Shown: positions 1 to 11,228 of the stretch, in pieces | Layout of the letters: every line of letters starts with the position of its first letter | How positions within the stretch are numbered: the first letter of the stretch is position 1 | Assembly (NCBI GenBank): GCA_029891385.1 | Contig: CM057233.1 | Span: 27,201,852-27,265,851 of the forward strand | DNA: 64,000 nucleotides | Reading direction: 5' to 3' | Origin: Erythroxylum novogranatense | Taxonomy: Eukaryota; Streptophyta; Magnoliopsida; Malpighiales; Erythroxylaceae | The notes under the pieces: model-generated | Seen by the model: only the letters and a program-made list of their open reading frames with translations | The model's database searches: none | Told to the model about the DNA's origin: nothing | Translations under genes and position numbers: made by a program

Positions 1-245
1 GGCTTTGGAAGCCATCCTTTGCCATCCAAAATTCAATATTTTGTGACCTCCCAAATTGGGAGGTCAGGTATGAAATGACATGGCTTGCCTTCCAAACCTC
101 TCTTATTTTATTTAAACTTCCAAACAATGGAGTGGCTCATTCCATTCTATTCCACTTCACTCCATTCCATTCCATTCCATTCCGTTAATTGCCATTCCAT
201 TTCATTCCATCCTAAACTCCCAAACATACCCTTAGTGTTTTTATT
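1..245. repeat. MITE-like fragment with CCATT-rich run
   Basis: Non-coding. A near-perfect palindrome lies at 44-66 (11-base arms TGACCTCCCAA/TTGGGAGGTCA around one base). Repeated CCATT/TTCCA words fill about 135-215, and the right edge has a CCAAACATACCC-type terminus, as seen at the ends of many plant hAT- or Harbinger-like MITEs. The left end is outside the window, so no terminal inverted repeat or target duplication can be confirmed. The family assignment is an inference. Confidence 0.35.
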
Positions 246-446
246 AAAAAAGAGAGCTTCAGCCGTAAAATCAAATTCAATATTAATTTGATTTTACCAA
301 ATTAGTTATTTATTTTAATTTAATTACTCAAATTTTAATTTTATTTTCTATCAATTAAGAGATAGAGTTAATGCACATCACATGCGAAGGATATGGAAAG
401 ACCAACTTTTGTGGACAATTCGAGCCCGAATAAAATTAAAATTGAA
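246..446 (+). other. Intergenic; trace of PP2-unit 3' flank
   Basis: No gene is seen. Bases 250-266 match 17 of 17 bases of the 3' flank of PP2 copy 2 (12584-12600), and nearly the same word follows PP2 copy 3 (about 48697-48713). This suggests the remains of another PP2 unit to the left, cut by the MITE-like sequence. The rest is AT-rich and featureless. Confidence 0.35.
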
Positions 447-760
447 TTGTCAATCGAGTGGTTTATTTTGATTTTAAAATTTAAAAGGGAAAACAGAAAT
501 CCAAGTGAGAAAAGAAAAAGGAAAACAAGAAGAAGAAGGTATGTTTTTGTGTATTAAAATTTAAAACATAGACCGAAGAGTTAACCACTAAGAAAGATAA
601 AGTAATATTGGTAGAAGAATCCGATCTCTCTATATCTAAGCAGACCCCCTCGCTCTCTCTATCTCGTCTCGCGCTCTGTTTCATTCACTGCATATTTCTA
701 TACAAGCATTGGACTTTGATACAATCCCTTCCTTATAACAACAGATTCAGACTCTTACAA
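447..760 (+). promoter_or_regulatory. Upstream region of PP2 copy 1
   Basis: It aligns by eye with the regions upstream of PP2 copies 2 and 3: the shared TTTATTTTGATTTTAAA stretch, then a TATA-like site, then a CT-rich leader. The TATA site here is degenerate (TATATCTAAG at 631-640, against TATATATATAAG in copy 2). The CT-rich leader at about 645-710 (CGCTCTCTCT...) and CATATTTCTATACAAGCATT are conserved in all three copies. They probably mark the 5' UTR. Confidence 0.55.
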
Positions 761-1297
761 ATGGGAAGACGACGATTGGATTTGTCGGTGCTGTCGGAAG
801 ATTGCATAGAGAACGTTCTCTCGTTGTCGGGTCCTCGGGATACTTACCGATTGTCGGTTATATCATCTCTGTTCAGGTCGGCTGCAGAATCCGATGGTGT
901 TTGGCAGAAACATCTACTGCCGGATTATCGATCAATAATTTCTAGGTCCACTGATACCTCTATGCTCACACGCTTCTCTTCTTTGAAGAACCTCTATTTC
1001 AGCCTCTGTGACAACCCTATTCTCATCGACTACACTAAGTTGGTAAATTCTCTCCTCTCTTATTGATATTTTTCCATGTTTCCGATAACTATTTACCCTC
1101 CAATATTTATTTCTTTCATTTGTACTCGTAACATTTTTTTTTGGGTCTTCATTGTTGGACCTTCGTCTGTATTTATTTCGCGTCGTATGTTAGATGTGTA
1201 TGCCCAGTAATAATTCATCCATTTTCTCCATGTCACTTGAATTTGAAGAGCTTTTGGTTGGACAAATCAGCTGGGAAGAAATGTTACATGCTCTCTG
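761..1297 (+). pseudogene. F-box/PP2-B gene copy 1, truncated after exon 2 start
   Basis: Exon 1 (761-1042, 94 codons) is open and carries the F-box: LSEDCIENVLSLSGPRDT at residues about 11-28, then VWQKHLLPDYRSII. It ends at a TTG|GTAAAT donor identical in position to copy 2. Exon 2 starts at 1249 (AG|AGC, SFWLDKSAGKKCYML) and matches copy 2 until about 1297. The sequence then switches abruptly to the leader of a minus-strand LTR retrotransposon. The rest of exon 2 and all of exon 3, which encode most of the PP2 lectin-like domain, are missing. Copy 2 shows what was lost. A short F-box-only transcript is possible, but a functional PP2 protein is not. The loss looks like a deletion joining the gene to a nearby element. 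Confidence 0.85.
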
Positions 1298-1861
1298 GAA
1301 GCCTAGACATCCACATTTTATCGGACATACACATCAGAATCATAATAGCCTAGTCATCCCTGAGCTTTTGATCAAACATAGACATATTCTTATGCTAAAT
1401 CGTAACTCTTATCACTTTTTATCGATATCCTTCTCATGTCCAAATTTGACCTCTCCAGGCTACCGTAAATTTCGTTTTCTTTTAACCCGATTTATAAACT
1501 TTAAGTCTCATTATTCAATTTGATATCACTTCTTTCCTAAATCAGCTCATGTCAATGTCCTCACATTCATATCACATTCGAGGGTTTATAACCACAGTAC
1601 AATATGAATATCGTTATCCATTTTTCTTTTCCAATTCCTAATTGCCCATAATCTACATTGGCTCATATGCAGACAAATCATTACTTTTCTCACACTTAAA
1701 CACTTAACACTTGTTCATGCGTATGACTCATACCCATGCGACTCAGACTAGGGATCAGTTGCCACGGTCTGTTATGACATGACTTTAATGCTTGCGATTT
1801 GACCTATGTTTCAGAAAGTGCCCATGTAAGTTCGTACTTCTGGGCTATGATACCACCTAAA
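1298..1861 (-). mobile_element. Internal leader of truncated gypsy-type element
   Basis: On the minus strand this follows directly after LTR E1. It starts with a primer-binding site and continues into sequence with no protein-coding match that I recognise. It ends abruptly inside PP2 exon 2. It looks like the untranslated leader between the PBS and gag. The element body, the 3' LTR and the distal target duplication are missing. Confidence 0.55.
1842..1855 (-). other. Primer-binding site of E1 element
   Basis: The reverse complement reads TGGTATCATAGCCC, close to the complement of the 3' end of plant initiator tRNA-Met (TGGTATCAGAGC). It lies six bases from the inner end of LTR E1 on the minus strand, the usual spacing. 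This shows that E1 is a 5' LTR with internal sequence attached, not a solo LTR. Confidence 0.7.
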
Positions 1862-3352
1862 TGTAACACCCCACTCCCGTAAGACCCGAACTCGATATTG
1901 ATGGTGATATCCGAGTCCGTGCCCTGTGAGGGTGACGTGCTACATCACTCAGTCAAATCTCAGTATAATTTTTTTTGAAACATACACATACATTATATAA
2001 TGCGGAAAACAATTTACATAACATGACCGGTAAATATAATGACCTCGAGGGCCCTCTTATAAATACAAATTAATTTAGTCCGATGCCTTTACAAATTGAC
2101 CGAATCATTTTTACAAAAATTATCAGACACTAATGCAGACGCAACTGATCCCGACCTCTTCTCTCGCTCACAAGCGGTCGCTATACGCCCGTTGCCTAAC
2201 GGGGTATTCTTCTGAGTCCTGAAAAATAATTCCAAATTTGGGTTGAGTTTTGCGAACTCAATGAGGTAACCATCATCGATGGTCCACTCAATCCATACAA
2301 CAACATCAATTCACATAATATATATTCGCATTGTTGCATATTTGACCACATTTCACAATTTGCATACATCTAACTTTATTTCATAATACACTCTCACAAA
2401 ATTTCACATTCACACTTTTACAGAAGTCCACATTCATATTTTTCATATTTGATACATACATATGATACTCACTTTCCATTTCTTATTATTTTGCTGTGAC
2501 CGAGTGCCTAAACTGTCCTATTGTAGGGCTCATTAATATCTGTCCCTTATCCGATGGTGGATACAAGGCTCATTATACATTGAGCCTGAGGCTCTGAATC
2601 ACTTATGAGCTCAAGGCTCATTTTCACTCGTTGAGCTAAAAGCTCTGATCGGTGGCGACTTTGGTCACAACAACCATTATGTTTCATGCAACACTCAGGC
2701 ATATCACAATTATGTCATAATTTCACATTTAGAAGTACCACTTGATTGTTATCACATCAGTATAAGGCATTTTGCCTTTCATTCAATCAAATAGATCAAA
2801 TCAAATGCATATGACCTATGCATGTAACACTTTTCCAATTTATTTCGATGTTGTGACCGAGCGCCTGAACTGTCCCAATAAGGGCACATTAGTCGTTGAA
2901 CCAGAGGCTCTGAAACTGTCCCAATAAGGGCACATTAATCGTTGAGCCAGAGGCTCTGAATCACTGTGGGGCTCGAGGTCCAAATATAAACGTTGAGCTT
3001 ATAGCTCTCGGTGGCTGCTCGGGTCACAACTATCATTAACTGATCATGCATTCATGCATGGAATGTATATGTCACAATAAAGCAATATCACATCTCGATC
3101 ATTTCCAAATTATCACATTTGAACAAATAGTTCACAAGTAATCACATTAAAATCACTATCACATTAATCACATTTAAAATACGGAGATCTTAGATTTTCA
3201 TAAAAATAGCACTTCTATGTCATAGCCTTTCCAATTCATCGGACCTTCTGTCCGGAATCCATAGTCAAACGCAATCCCACCATTATGATCAACAGAATTA
3301 TAAGCACAGAATTATAACACATAATAATTGGAGAACCGTCTAGGTCACTCAC

Positions 3353-3419
3353 AAATAGCTTCCGCGCTAACGCCTGGAAGTCTTGGCAACGTCGGTGGGC
3401 TGACGTTCGAAATGCGCCT
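3353..3419 (-). other. Predicted 67-nt LTR exon (E1)
   Basis: On the minus strand the block AGGCGCATTTCG...GGAAGC is followed by GTGAGTGACC, a good plant 5' splice site. It is collinear with the middle exons predicted in E2, E3 and E4. The acceptor dinucleotide has decayed: ATTG where the others have ATAG. The exon boundary is therefore taken from homologous copies. Confidence 0.4.
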
Positions 3420-3835
3420 CAATCACAAGTCAAACACACTTATTTTACACACTGTCCAATCAGAAATATTTAATAATGCACATGTAGTAGTTTAAAATAT
3501 GTACAATGCACTTTCGTGACATTCCCGACACTATCCCAATAATTCTCGTCACAACCTTTCCTCTATATCAGAAACTCAATAGACACTAAATCATTCAATT
3601 TGTTTCAAAAATCCAAAAGTTATTCTCCAAACATATACGGACTATCCTTATGTCGAAACTATATTTTACACTCAACTTCCATCCAAAATTGAGAACTTTT
3701 AAAGACTGATTCAACACTTCCCTTCTTCATAAAACGTGTAGACCTTTGTCTTTAGTTTACAAAAAATCAAAAATTATCTCATTTGGACATCTACATCAAC
3801 ATTTATGGATAAAATACGAAAACATGTCCGTGCAG

Positions 3836-3966
3836 GAAAAACGGGTCCTCGCCGCGAAGAGGGCACTAGTGCGCGTTGCGGCGTGGTCGCTTGCTTGCGC
3901 GCCGAGACGTGCACGCTTGCTTGTGCCGCGACGTGCGCATGAGCACGTCTCGACGTGCGAGCCCAA
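3836..3966 (-). repeat. CG-rich short-motif array in LTR E1
   Basis: A GC-rich island in AT-rich sequence, made of imperfect repeats of a GCGACGTGCG / CGAGACGTGC type word. CpG is locally very dense. It lies in predicted intron 1 of the LTR. Open frames across it are low-complexity by-products of the repeat. Confidence 0.6.
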
Positions 3967-5290
3967 AAATCTCCCGAAACTTGATTTTTCAACACTCTTC
4001 AATCAAATTCTTCCCATCTTTCAAAACATAATTCATCTTAACACTAAAACATCACTTATACATCATTTTCAAACTCATTTCAAACCAATATCATTCACAA
4101 AACATCAAAATTTATCTATGATCGAAAACCCCTAAAAATCAAACATATAGTTAACCCATTCTATAACTTTTAACACTCAAAACATGAATCATTCATCTAA
4201 CCAAGAGGAATGATGCTTATACTTACTTGATTTGGCTTTAAAATCTCCAAACTCTTCATGATTTCCTAAAAAATCCAAACCTTTCTCTTCTTCTCTTCTT
4301 CTTCCACGGCTTCTTCCTCCTTTCTCAAGCAAGAACCCTAATTTCTTCTTTTTATACCCTTAAGAAGGGTGAAAAGTCCATCCTACCCCTTCCTTTAAAC
4401 CTTAAGTCTTATAATCTTAAGTGTCATGCCCAATTTGCCCTTATACATATTCTTATAACTTTACTACTTCAATTCAGAAATTTAAACTCTTAGGGACTGA
4501 ATTGAAATTCAATTCCTTCAGATAATTTGCAAATCCATGTTTCTAGTTTGTTTAGAAACAAACTTTAACTTAATTGGATCTCTACAGATCACGAATTTCT
4601 CATCAGACTGAACCAAGTTCAGAAATATCCCATTCAAACACTTTTAATACAAAGTAATATAGTCTTAACTTCAGAAAAATCATTTCTTTCAATCCCGATA
4701 TCGAAAAATATCAAACTCTATAGCGACAGAAAGCCTTCAAAATTTTCTACAAGTTTCATGTAGATCAATGACTCAAATTTTGCCTAAATCAAAAAGTCAA
4801 CACTATATCCCCAAAAAGTCAACTTTCTTAATTCTTCAAATTCACACACATTCATTATTTCTTTCATGCCTATCAATTTCCATTTCAATCAATTCATTTA
4901 CTTTGAATTTCATAATCCTCTCCAAATTTCAATGGCTCATGATAAAAAAATTCCTAAATCATGTCATTAATTTGTAGTGTCAATTTGACAGTCATTTCCA
5001 GTACCGAAAATCTCATCGGTACCCACTTAGCAATTTTATGCAGAATACACATAAATCACTCCAATTCAATTTTTCAAACACATAATTCACATTTTTCACA
5101 AAATTACACTTATAGACACATATGCCGGGAAATGTCATGAATGCATGTACAATCATGTGCATTTGCAAAAATTACCTTTCATATCTATATAGAGGCCATG
5201 TTATGCAAGAATAAGCCGGGATACGTGTACACCCTCACAACCTGACCCAAATTTACTATTTTATCCTTCCATCGGTGATGGGTTGTTACA

Positions 5291-6226
5291 GGTGCATTGC
5301 AAGGATTGCAAGTCTTCATGTTAAATCTATTCAAGATCCTTTCAGTATACCTTTTCTAGGATAAATCAAAAATACCACGAGATCTATTACGACGAATGTC
5401 AATGCCCAGAACAAAAGAAGCATCATTGAGATCTTTTATATCAAAATGAGCTTTCAACATTTGTTTAGTCTTAGAAAGAACCCTATATCATTACTGGCTA
5501 AAAGAATGTCATTAACATAAAAGACAAGAATAATGAATTTTCTCCCACTATTTTTCAAGTAAATGCATTGATCAATTACATTTTCTTTGAATATAAGGGA
5601 GCAAACAATTTGGTCAAACTTCAAGTACCAGTGTCTGGAGGCTTGTTTTAGGCCATAAATGGATTTTCTCAATTTGCATACCATGTGTTCCTTACCTTTC
5701 TCAACAAAACCAGCAGACTGATTTATGAACATATCTTTATACAAATCACCATTTAATAAAGCAATTTTCACATCTATTTGATGGAACTCCAAATCAAAAT
5801 GAGAAACTAAAGTCATCACAAAACGTAATGAATCTTTAGTAGAGATCGAGAAAAAGTCTCTTTATAGTGTATAACTTCCCTCTGATTATACCCCTTTGTA
5901 ACAAGTTTGGCTCTATATTTTTCTACCTTACCTTTAGCAGCATGTTTAGTCTTAAAGACCCATTTATACCCAACAATCTTACAACCACTAGGTAATCCCA
6001 CCAAATCCCAAATGCCATTCATACACATAGAGGCTAACTCATCTTCCATGGCTACTAGCCATTGTGAACTTCGAGGACTAGAAATGACATCCTGAAAAGA
6101 AATTGGATCTGAGTCTCCAACTAAATTAAATTCATGCTCCTCTAAGTAAATGTAATAGTCTTGAAATTTAGAAGACTCAGTGGATTTAGGAATCCTTTCA
6201 AATCTCCTAGGTGGAACTATAACCAC
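5291..6226 (-). pseudogene. Copia A reverse transcriptase remnant
   Basis: Two overlapping frames (5816-6226, then 5454-5819) carry the copia RT. The N-terminal part has SSQWLVAMEDELASM and YKWVFKTKH. The palm has IDVKIALLNGDLYKDMFI, CKLRKSIYGLKQA and FYVNDILLASND. The catalytic YVDD motif reads YVND, so the second metal-binding Asp position is altered. A frameshift near 5816-5826 separates the halves. Homology to the C-terminal part (RFNMKTCNP-like) continues to 5290, where E1 begins. RNase H is absent. The protein would not be active. Confidence 0.8.
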
Positions 6227-6313
6227 ATCTGGGACTTGAGTAGCAATGTCAACCTGTTGAGGTATTTCAACATCATTTCCTAGATTAACAACATCATCAT
6301 GAATCAGAGGAGA

Positions 6314-7502
6314 CTAAATTGTCTCAAGATAGAAAGCAATAGGTGTAGGAATAACAACACGATCCTCTCTGAAATCAACAACATAAGGCTCATGTCTTTC
6401 ATTATGTTCCACATCCCCTTTAAAATAGACAGCCCAATCTGATTTAATAACTTTAGTAGTGCGATTGGGATAATAAAATCTTGAGCCTCTTAAGCTAGTA
6501 CAGTAACTAATAAAGTAACCTGAAATAGTTCTAGGATCAAGATTCTTCAGCTGAGGATTATAAATCATCACCTCAGCTATACAACCCCAAACACGAAAAT
6601 GTTTCAAACTAGGCTTCTTTCCTGATATAAGCTCAAAAGGAGTCTTTAGTACAAACTTACTAGGCACATGATTGAGAACATAAATAGCAGTCCTCAAGGT
6701 ATCTCTGCACAAGAACTCTGATAAGGTGGAGTGACTAAACATGCACTTAACCATCTCCATAAAAGTACGATTTCATCTCTCTATTGCTGATGAGTGTCGG
6801 GCATGGTATATTGCGCCTCAATTCCACAATCCTGCAAGTATCTAGCAAAAGGGTTAGGATTTTTTCCTGTTTCATCATATCAACCATAATACTCACCACC
6901 TCTATAAGATTTTACACATTTAATCTGATTCCCAAGTTGCAATTCAATAACATTTTTCAATGACTTAAAAGCATCCAATGATTTAATCCAACCATACTGA
7001 GAAAAATCATCAATAAAGGTCCCATGATAATAGGAGCAATGGGTCCATAAATGTCTATGTGAATTATCTGTAACGGTTCTTTCTTCCTAATTATTTTCTT
7101 CTTTCTTACTTTGACTGTAAACTTCCCTTTTATGCAATCAATACATGTGTCAAAATTAGAGAAGTCCAGATCATGCAAAATAGTTACCTTAATCAACCTC
7201 TCTATTCTCTCCTTAGAGATATGTCCTAATCTTTTATGCTACAGTATAGAAGATTTTTCTATAACTCTCTCACATTTCTTTCCAATAATAGCATTAACAT
7301 CATCATGTTGTCAGATAAAACTAGAAGAATTAGCAATCAGCATAAACAATCTATCATACATAATTGCAGAACCAACAATAACAGGATCATAGTACAAAAC
7401 AACACCATTATTGATTATATGGAAAATGTATCCACAATTATGTAAAATAGAAATTGAAATCAAATTCCTTCTCATGGAAGGTATATAAATAGTATCTTTC
7501 AA
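6314..7502 (-). pseudogene. Copia A integrase remnant
   Basis: Three open pieces on the minus strand. 7311-7502 is the GAG-pre-integrase segment. 6957-7196 holds the zinc-binding region and core start (CIDCIKGKF, IIHIDIYGPIAPI). 6314-6760 is the core C-terminus ([34 protein letters not shown]). Stops and frameshifts separate them. The C-terminal region before RT (VVPPRRF-type) continues in the next piece. Role when intact: integration of the cDNA. Confidence 0.75.
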
Positions 7503-7627
7503 AATAAATCATGGCCACTACTCAACTTCAAGGAAACTACTCCTCTGTGCTCAACATTAATATTAAACCCATCTCCTAGTTGCACTGTCAACTCCCCTTT
7601 ATTTGATTTCTGCCTGCCTTTGAACTC

Positions 7628-8560
7628 CTACAATGTGTTCATTACATGAATAGTTGCACTAGTGTCTAACCACCATGAATTAGGAGGAACATCAACTAGA
7701 TTTGTTTCAAAACAAACAAAGATTTGAGGTATACCTTTCTTCTTTGTCAACCAGTTCTTAAACTTCACAAAGTCACGCTGCCTATGCCTATGTTCATGAC
7801 AAAAGTTGCAGCTTCTATTAAAAACATGCTTGGGCTTAGCACCAAAGCTCTCACTAGGCCCCGAAGGTAATGCAGGTTTATCATTTCCCTTCTTCTTAAA
7901 TTGAGGCTTACTCTGTTTTTTTATATAAAATTTCTTCTTGTCATCACTCTTGTGAGGAGTTTGATGAACACTGTGGGACTTTCCTTTCTTCATAATATGC
8001 TTCTCTTGAATAAGAATAGAAATCAACTCATCAATGCTCCATTTATCTTTTTGAGCATGGTAAGTAGTCCTGAGAATATCAAACTCAGATGGAAGAGATT
8101 CAAATGCTTGCCAGATTAGATAATCCTCTCCCAGCACAACTTTCATGGCCTTCAACTTGTTATATCAATTCACAAGCTTCATAACATGCGCACGAATACC
8201 ATCTACACCATCATACTTGGTAGTGGACAGTAAAGACAAGTAATTAGACTTTTCAGTCTTATCATACTTTTAGAAATTTTCACCAATAGCCTTGAGATAG
8301 TTTTTGGCATTGTTAGTTTCTATGATGCTCTCTTTAATAATCTTCTCCATTGTGTACTTGATGGTCATCAAACAGACCTTGTTAGAATGAACCCTCTTAT
8401 CATATTTTGCTTTATCTACAGTGAAAGTTTTAGCAGTGTGATGTGTAGGCTCATCCTCAAGGGGAGCGACATCAGCATTAGAAACCGCTAAAAATAAATT
8501 CTAGGATTCAAGCCAGTCCTCATAATTGGTCTCATTAAGCTTAATCAAAGAATTCAAAGC
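7628..8560 (-). pseudogene. Copia A gag-protease remnant
   Basis: The open part at 7628-8155 encodes gag with a basic Lys-rich stretch, a damaged CCHC knuckle (CNFCHEHRHRQRDFVKF; the last Cys is missing) and the start of the protease (NSWWLDTSATIHV). The protease active site is DTSA where active copia enzymes have D(T/S)GA. The upstream gag N-terminus (8156-8560) is recognisable in broken frames by comparison with copia B. Role when intact: particle formation and polyprotein cleavage. Confidence 0.75.
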
Positions 8561-9695
8561 TGGAAATTGATACAATACAAGGAGATTTAGCAGATGTATC
8601 AAGAACTAGCAAAATTGGGCAAATAACACAGCTAGGTTCTCATGCAATTGTAATCCTGTCTAAGAGTTCCGAATTACAACACAAATTACCCGGAATATTA
8701 AATTATGCACTAAAGCTAATATCGATAGGATACTGAAAACTTAAAGATATAATTCAATGAATTAAACAAAACATTAGAAACCAAACTGATAAAGACAAAT
8801 GATAAAGTAAGTGCATCATTAGCATAATATCTAATGTATGCCCAATAACAATATCACAATAGCATTTTGTAATAATTGATCTCACAATAGACAAGCTCAC
8901 AATTACATTAAATGAATAAAAATAGTCCAATAATATTTCCCAAGATTGCCCTGTAGGTTTCAGTTAGTACCACAATTACAAAATTAACCATAGTAATCAT
9001 ACAATATAACATTATATGCATAAACTACATTCAAAATTAATTTTGGTGCATAACTACATAACACTGAGAATATACAAGACCCCACAAGCGCAAATAATAC
9101 CATAAACAAGTACAAAAATTTTCAAGGAAAAATTTGGAGAGTACATTATATTTTTATTAATTTTAAAATTAAAAAAATAAAATTTCTAGCATTAAATTTT
9201 TTATAGAAAAATACCATAAACTAGAACTGGATAAGTGGAGCAAACAGGCAAAATTTGGAAAAAAAACGACCATCGGAAATGACAGCACGAGGTTGCACGC
9301 GCCACCAGTGCGCATAGAGGAAGATGTTGGCGGGTTGGGCTTCATCTTCTCCGCCCAAAAACTAGCAATCCAACTTAGAAACATGATGATATCTTGTTCA
9401 ATTTTGATCCATTTTCAACAAAATTGGTGTCAATATATTCAGAATCTAACATTCTATAAAACACCTCAATTAATTTAATAAAAGAAGCTACTAAATAGGT
9501 TCAGGAAAAATGAGAGAACACGTTTTCGGTTTGCTTTTTTCGAGTTCTTGAGTTTTCAAAAGAAGACAACAAATTGAACAAACTTACTACATGCTTTGAC
9601 ACTAAACTGAAACAAATCAACAACAATAAAAACGATTTCACATAAGTAATTACAAAACCGAAAAATCCCCAAATTTCATGAAATTAATATTGAAT

Positions 9696-9709
9696 TGGCT
9701 CTGATACCA
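9696..9709 (-). other. Primer-binding site of copia A
   Basis: The reverse complement reads TGGTATCAGAGCCA, a full match to the usual initiator-tRNA-Met primer site of plant copia elements. It fixes the element orientation and the inner edge of the 5' LTR. The corresponding site in copia B (18449-18460) has one change. Confidence 0.8.
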
Positions 9710-10149
9710 ATTAAAGAAAATTAAACATGGAATCACAGATTAATTTCATAATTAATCAATACAATTAATTAACCCTAAAATCGCAACATGCTATATTCAA
9801 TAATTAGATGGATAAATACATGAAAATTGAGGAACCATTGAATCTATTGTTGTTTTTTTATGAAGAAAAGAAACAGAGATGTAGAGGATTGATTATTGCT
9901 ATTTCAAACCCTGATTAGCAAAAACATGTATAGTTCTCAGTAGGCCGACTGTATTTAAGATTGGCTAGCAATAGGGCCTCCTATACATTACAAAACATGG
10001 TTTAAGCTTATTTATCATAGCAAGCCCATAAATACAGACCCAATAACACATTTGAAAGATAATTACCAAGCTTAATTATCATAATATCAAATTAATCGGG
10101 GTTTATACAAAATTACGTTTATTATGCTAGTCTACAAAATTAATGATAA

Positions 10150-10300
10150 AATTCTATTAGATAGCGGCGTAACTTAGACTGATAAGCAACTCCCGCTTTT
10201 CTAAGAATCGAACTCACGACATGGGGTAGTTACTGAGCTGTAATCTAAAATTCTGGTTCCACTAGTCCCAAACACTATAGCTTCAAACATTACTTATTTC
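10150..10300 (-). repeat. Possible tRNA-related SINE-like stretch (copy A)
   Basis: On the minus strand a GGGACTAGTGG stretch leads into AGCTCAGTAACT (A-box-like) and GAGTTCGATTC (B-box-like). The two boxes are closer together than in a true tRNA, so this is not a tRNA gene. It is duplicated at 18900-18997 plus 23190-23250, where LTR E2 splits it. The SINE assignment rests on two short boxes only. Confidence 0.3.
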
Positions 10301-10620
10301 AATACCATCTATATTAAACCTTTGACCCAAGAAGTAATACTTATCAATTAAGGAACCATATTGTAAATAGTAAAGGATTGGAAGAGAACTCATATTCCTT
10401 TCGATTTTTTAAGACTCCCATGTACCCATTCTATATATTCATCCAAACAAGAAGCTGATGGATTAATTAAATAAAGTGTGAAAATAAGTGAATGGACGTG
10501 GAAGCATTTGAATAAAATTCCATATAATGGAATAGCGAAAGTGAGAAAAGGACATGTTAAGAATAGGATCCAGCACATGACCATCGAAAGCAGCTCCGAC
10601 GTGGATTGCAATGCCAGCGA
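10301..10620. repeat. Duplicated spacer, copy A
   Basis: Non-coding as far as I can tell. It matches 23240-23550 closely. The second copy has about 45 extra bases (around 23442-23486) and ends at the LINE poly-T junction. An open frame here on the minus strand (10390-10611) is not preserved across the duplicate because of that indel. Confidence 0.6.
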
Positions 10621-10925
10621 TACATTTGACGAGTGATCATAGTTTTTGAGACCAAAAAGTTGAGAGATACTCTCCTTTTAAGACTCTATATTGTTTTCTG
10701 ACGTGTTCTTATCCAAAAAAGGGCAACGAAGTCCCTTTCTCAGTCGTCCCTTGTTAGTGTTCTACTGTCTCCAACTTCGAACCAAATAAGTAAACGCTCC
10801 CCTTCAAGACAACAATCTTCGGACTTCGTTTATGATTCTTACAAAACCCAAAATTCACAATGTCGAACACTATTAATCTCAAATCAATAATCTAAACCTG
10901 TAAATATAATCTAACTCGATGGAAG
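10621..10925. other. Spacer without recognised feature
   Basis: No open frame of note, no repeat shared with other parts of the window, and no RNA gene recognised. The region upstream of PP2 copy 2 that is conserved among the copies starts at about 10920. Confidence 0.5.
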
Positions 10926-11107
10926 TGGAATCGAGGGCTTTATTTTGATTTTAAAATTTAAAAGAGAAAACGGAAATTGAAATGAGTAAAGAAAAAGGAA
11001 AAAGAAGAAGGTACGTTTTTCTGTATTAAAATTTAAAATATAGACCCAAGACTTAACCGCTAAGATATATAAATTGATATCGGTGGAAGAATCCTATCCT
11101 ATCTCTC

Positions 11108-11119
11108 TATATATATAAG
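11108..11119 (+). promoter_or_regulatory. TATA box of PP2 copy 2
   Basis: TATATATATAAG lies 109 bases upstream of the ATG at 11229. The same box is found in copy 3 (44326-44335) and in degenerate form in copy 1 (631-640). A CT-rich stretch (CGCTCTCTCTGTCTCGCTCTC) follows and is probably the transcribed leader. Confidence 0.65.
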
Positions 11120-11228
11120 CAGACCCCCTCGCTCTCTCTGTCTCGCTCTCGGTTTCATTCACTGCATATTTCTATACAAGCATTGGACTCTGAGTTCCTT
11201 AACAACAACAGATTCAGACTCTTACCAA

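Larger units (their letters stand above)
1862..5290 (-). mobile_element. LTR E1 (5' LTR, TGTAACA family)
   Basis: 3,429 bases with inverted termini TGTAACACCCC and GGGTTGTTACA, non-coding. On the minus strand it shares with E2, E3 and E4 the block ACCATCGATGATGG...GAGTTCGCAAAACTCA followed by TTTTTCAG (about 2219-2300) and the ACCCCGTT...CGGG and GGGATCAGT motifs near the 3' end. A minus-strand TATA-like GTATAAAAAG lies at about 4348-4357. Two GT donors follow at 4226 and 3352. No matching five-base target repeat was found (CTAAA on one side, GGTGC on the other), consistent with loss of the distal half of the element. Termini and length fit long-LTR chromoviruses (Tekay/Del-like). That lineage name is an inference. 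Confidence 0.75.
5291..10150 (-). mobile_element. Ty1/copia element A, degenerate
   Basis: Read on the minus strand: LTR-like sequence (about 10150 to 9710), primer-binding site (9696-9709), leader, gag, protease, integrase, then reverse transcriptase cut at 5290 by LTR E1. The order PR-IN-RT is diagnostic of Ty1/copia. Every domain is broken by stops or frameshifts. The outer LTR limit is approximate because I could not identify the TG terminus, and the 3' LTR has been lost. It is collinear with copia B (14740-18900), and the homology continues into the flank. Confidence 0.8.

Noticed and set aside
3746..4135. 129-codon open frame on the plus strand
   Set aside because: It crosses the CG-rich array of LTR E1. 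Composition-driven, no domain, and not preserved in E3 or E4.
10150..10300. tRNA gene
   Set aside because: Only A-box- and B-box-like words at too short a spacing. No acceptor stem or anticodon arm could be drawn.
10390..10611. 73-codon hydrophobic open frame on the minus strand
   Set aside because: The duplicate at 23340-23550 has a 45-base indel that breaks it. No recognised domain.
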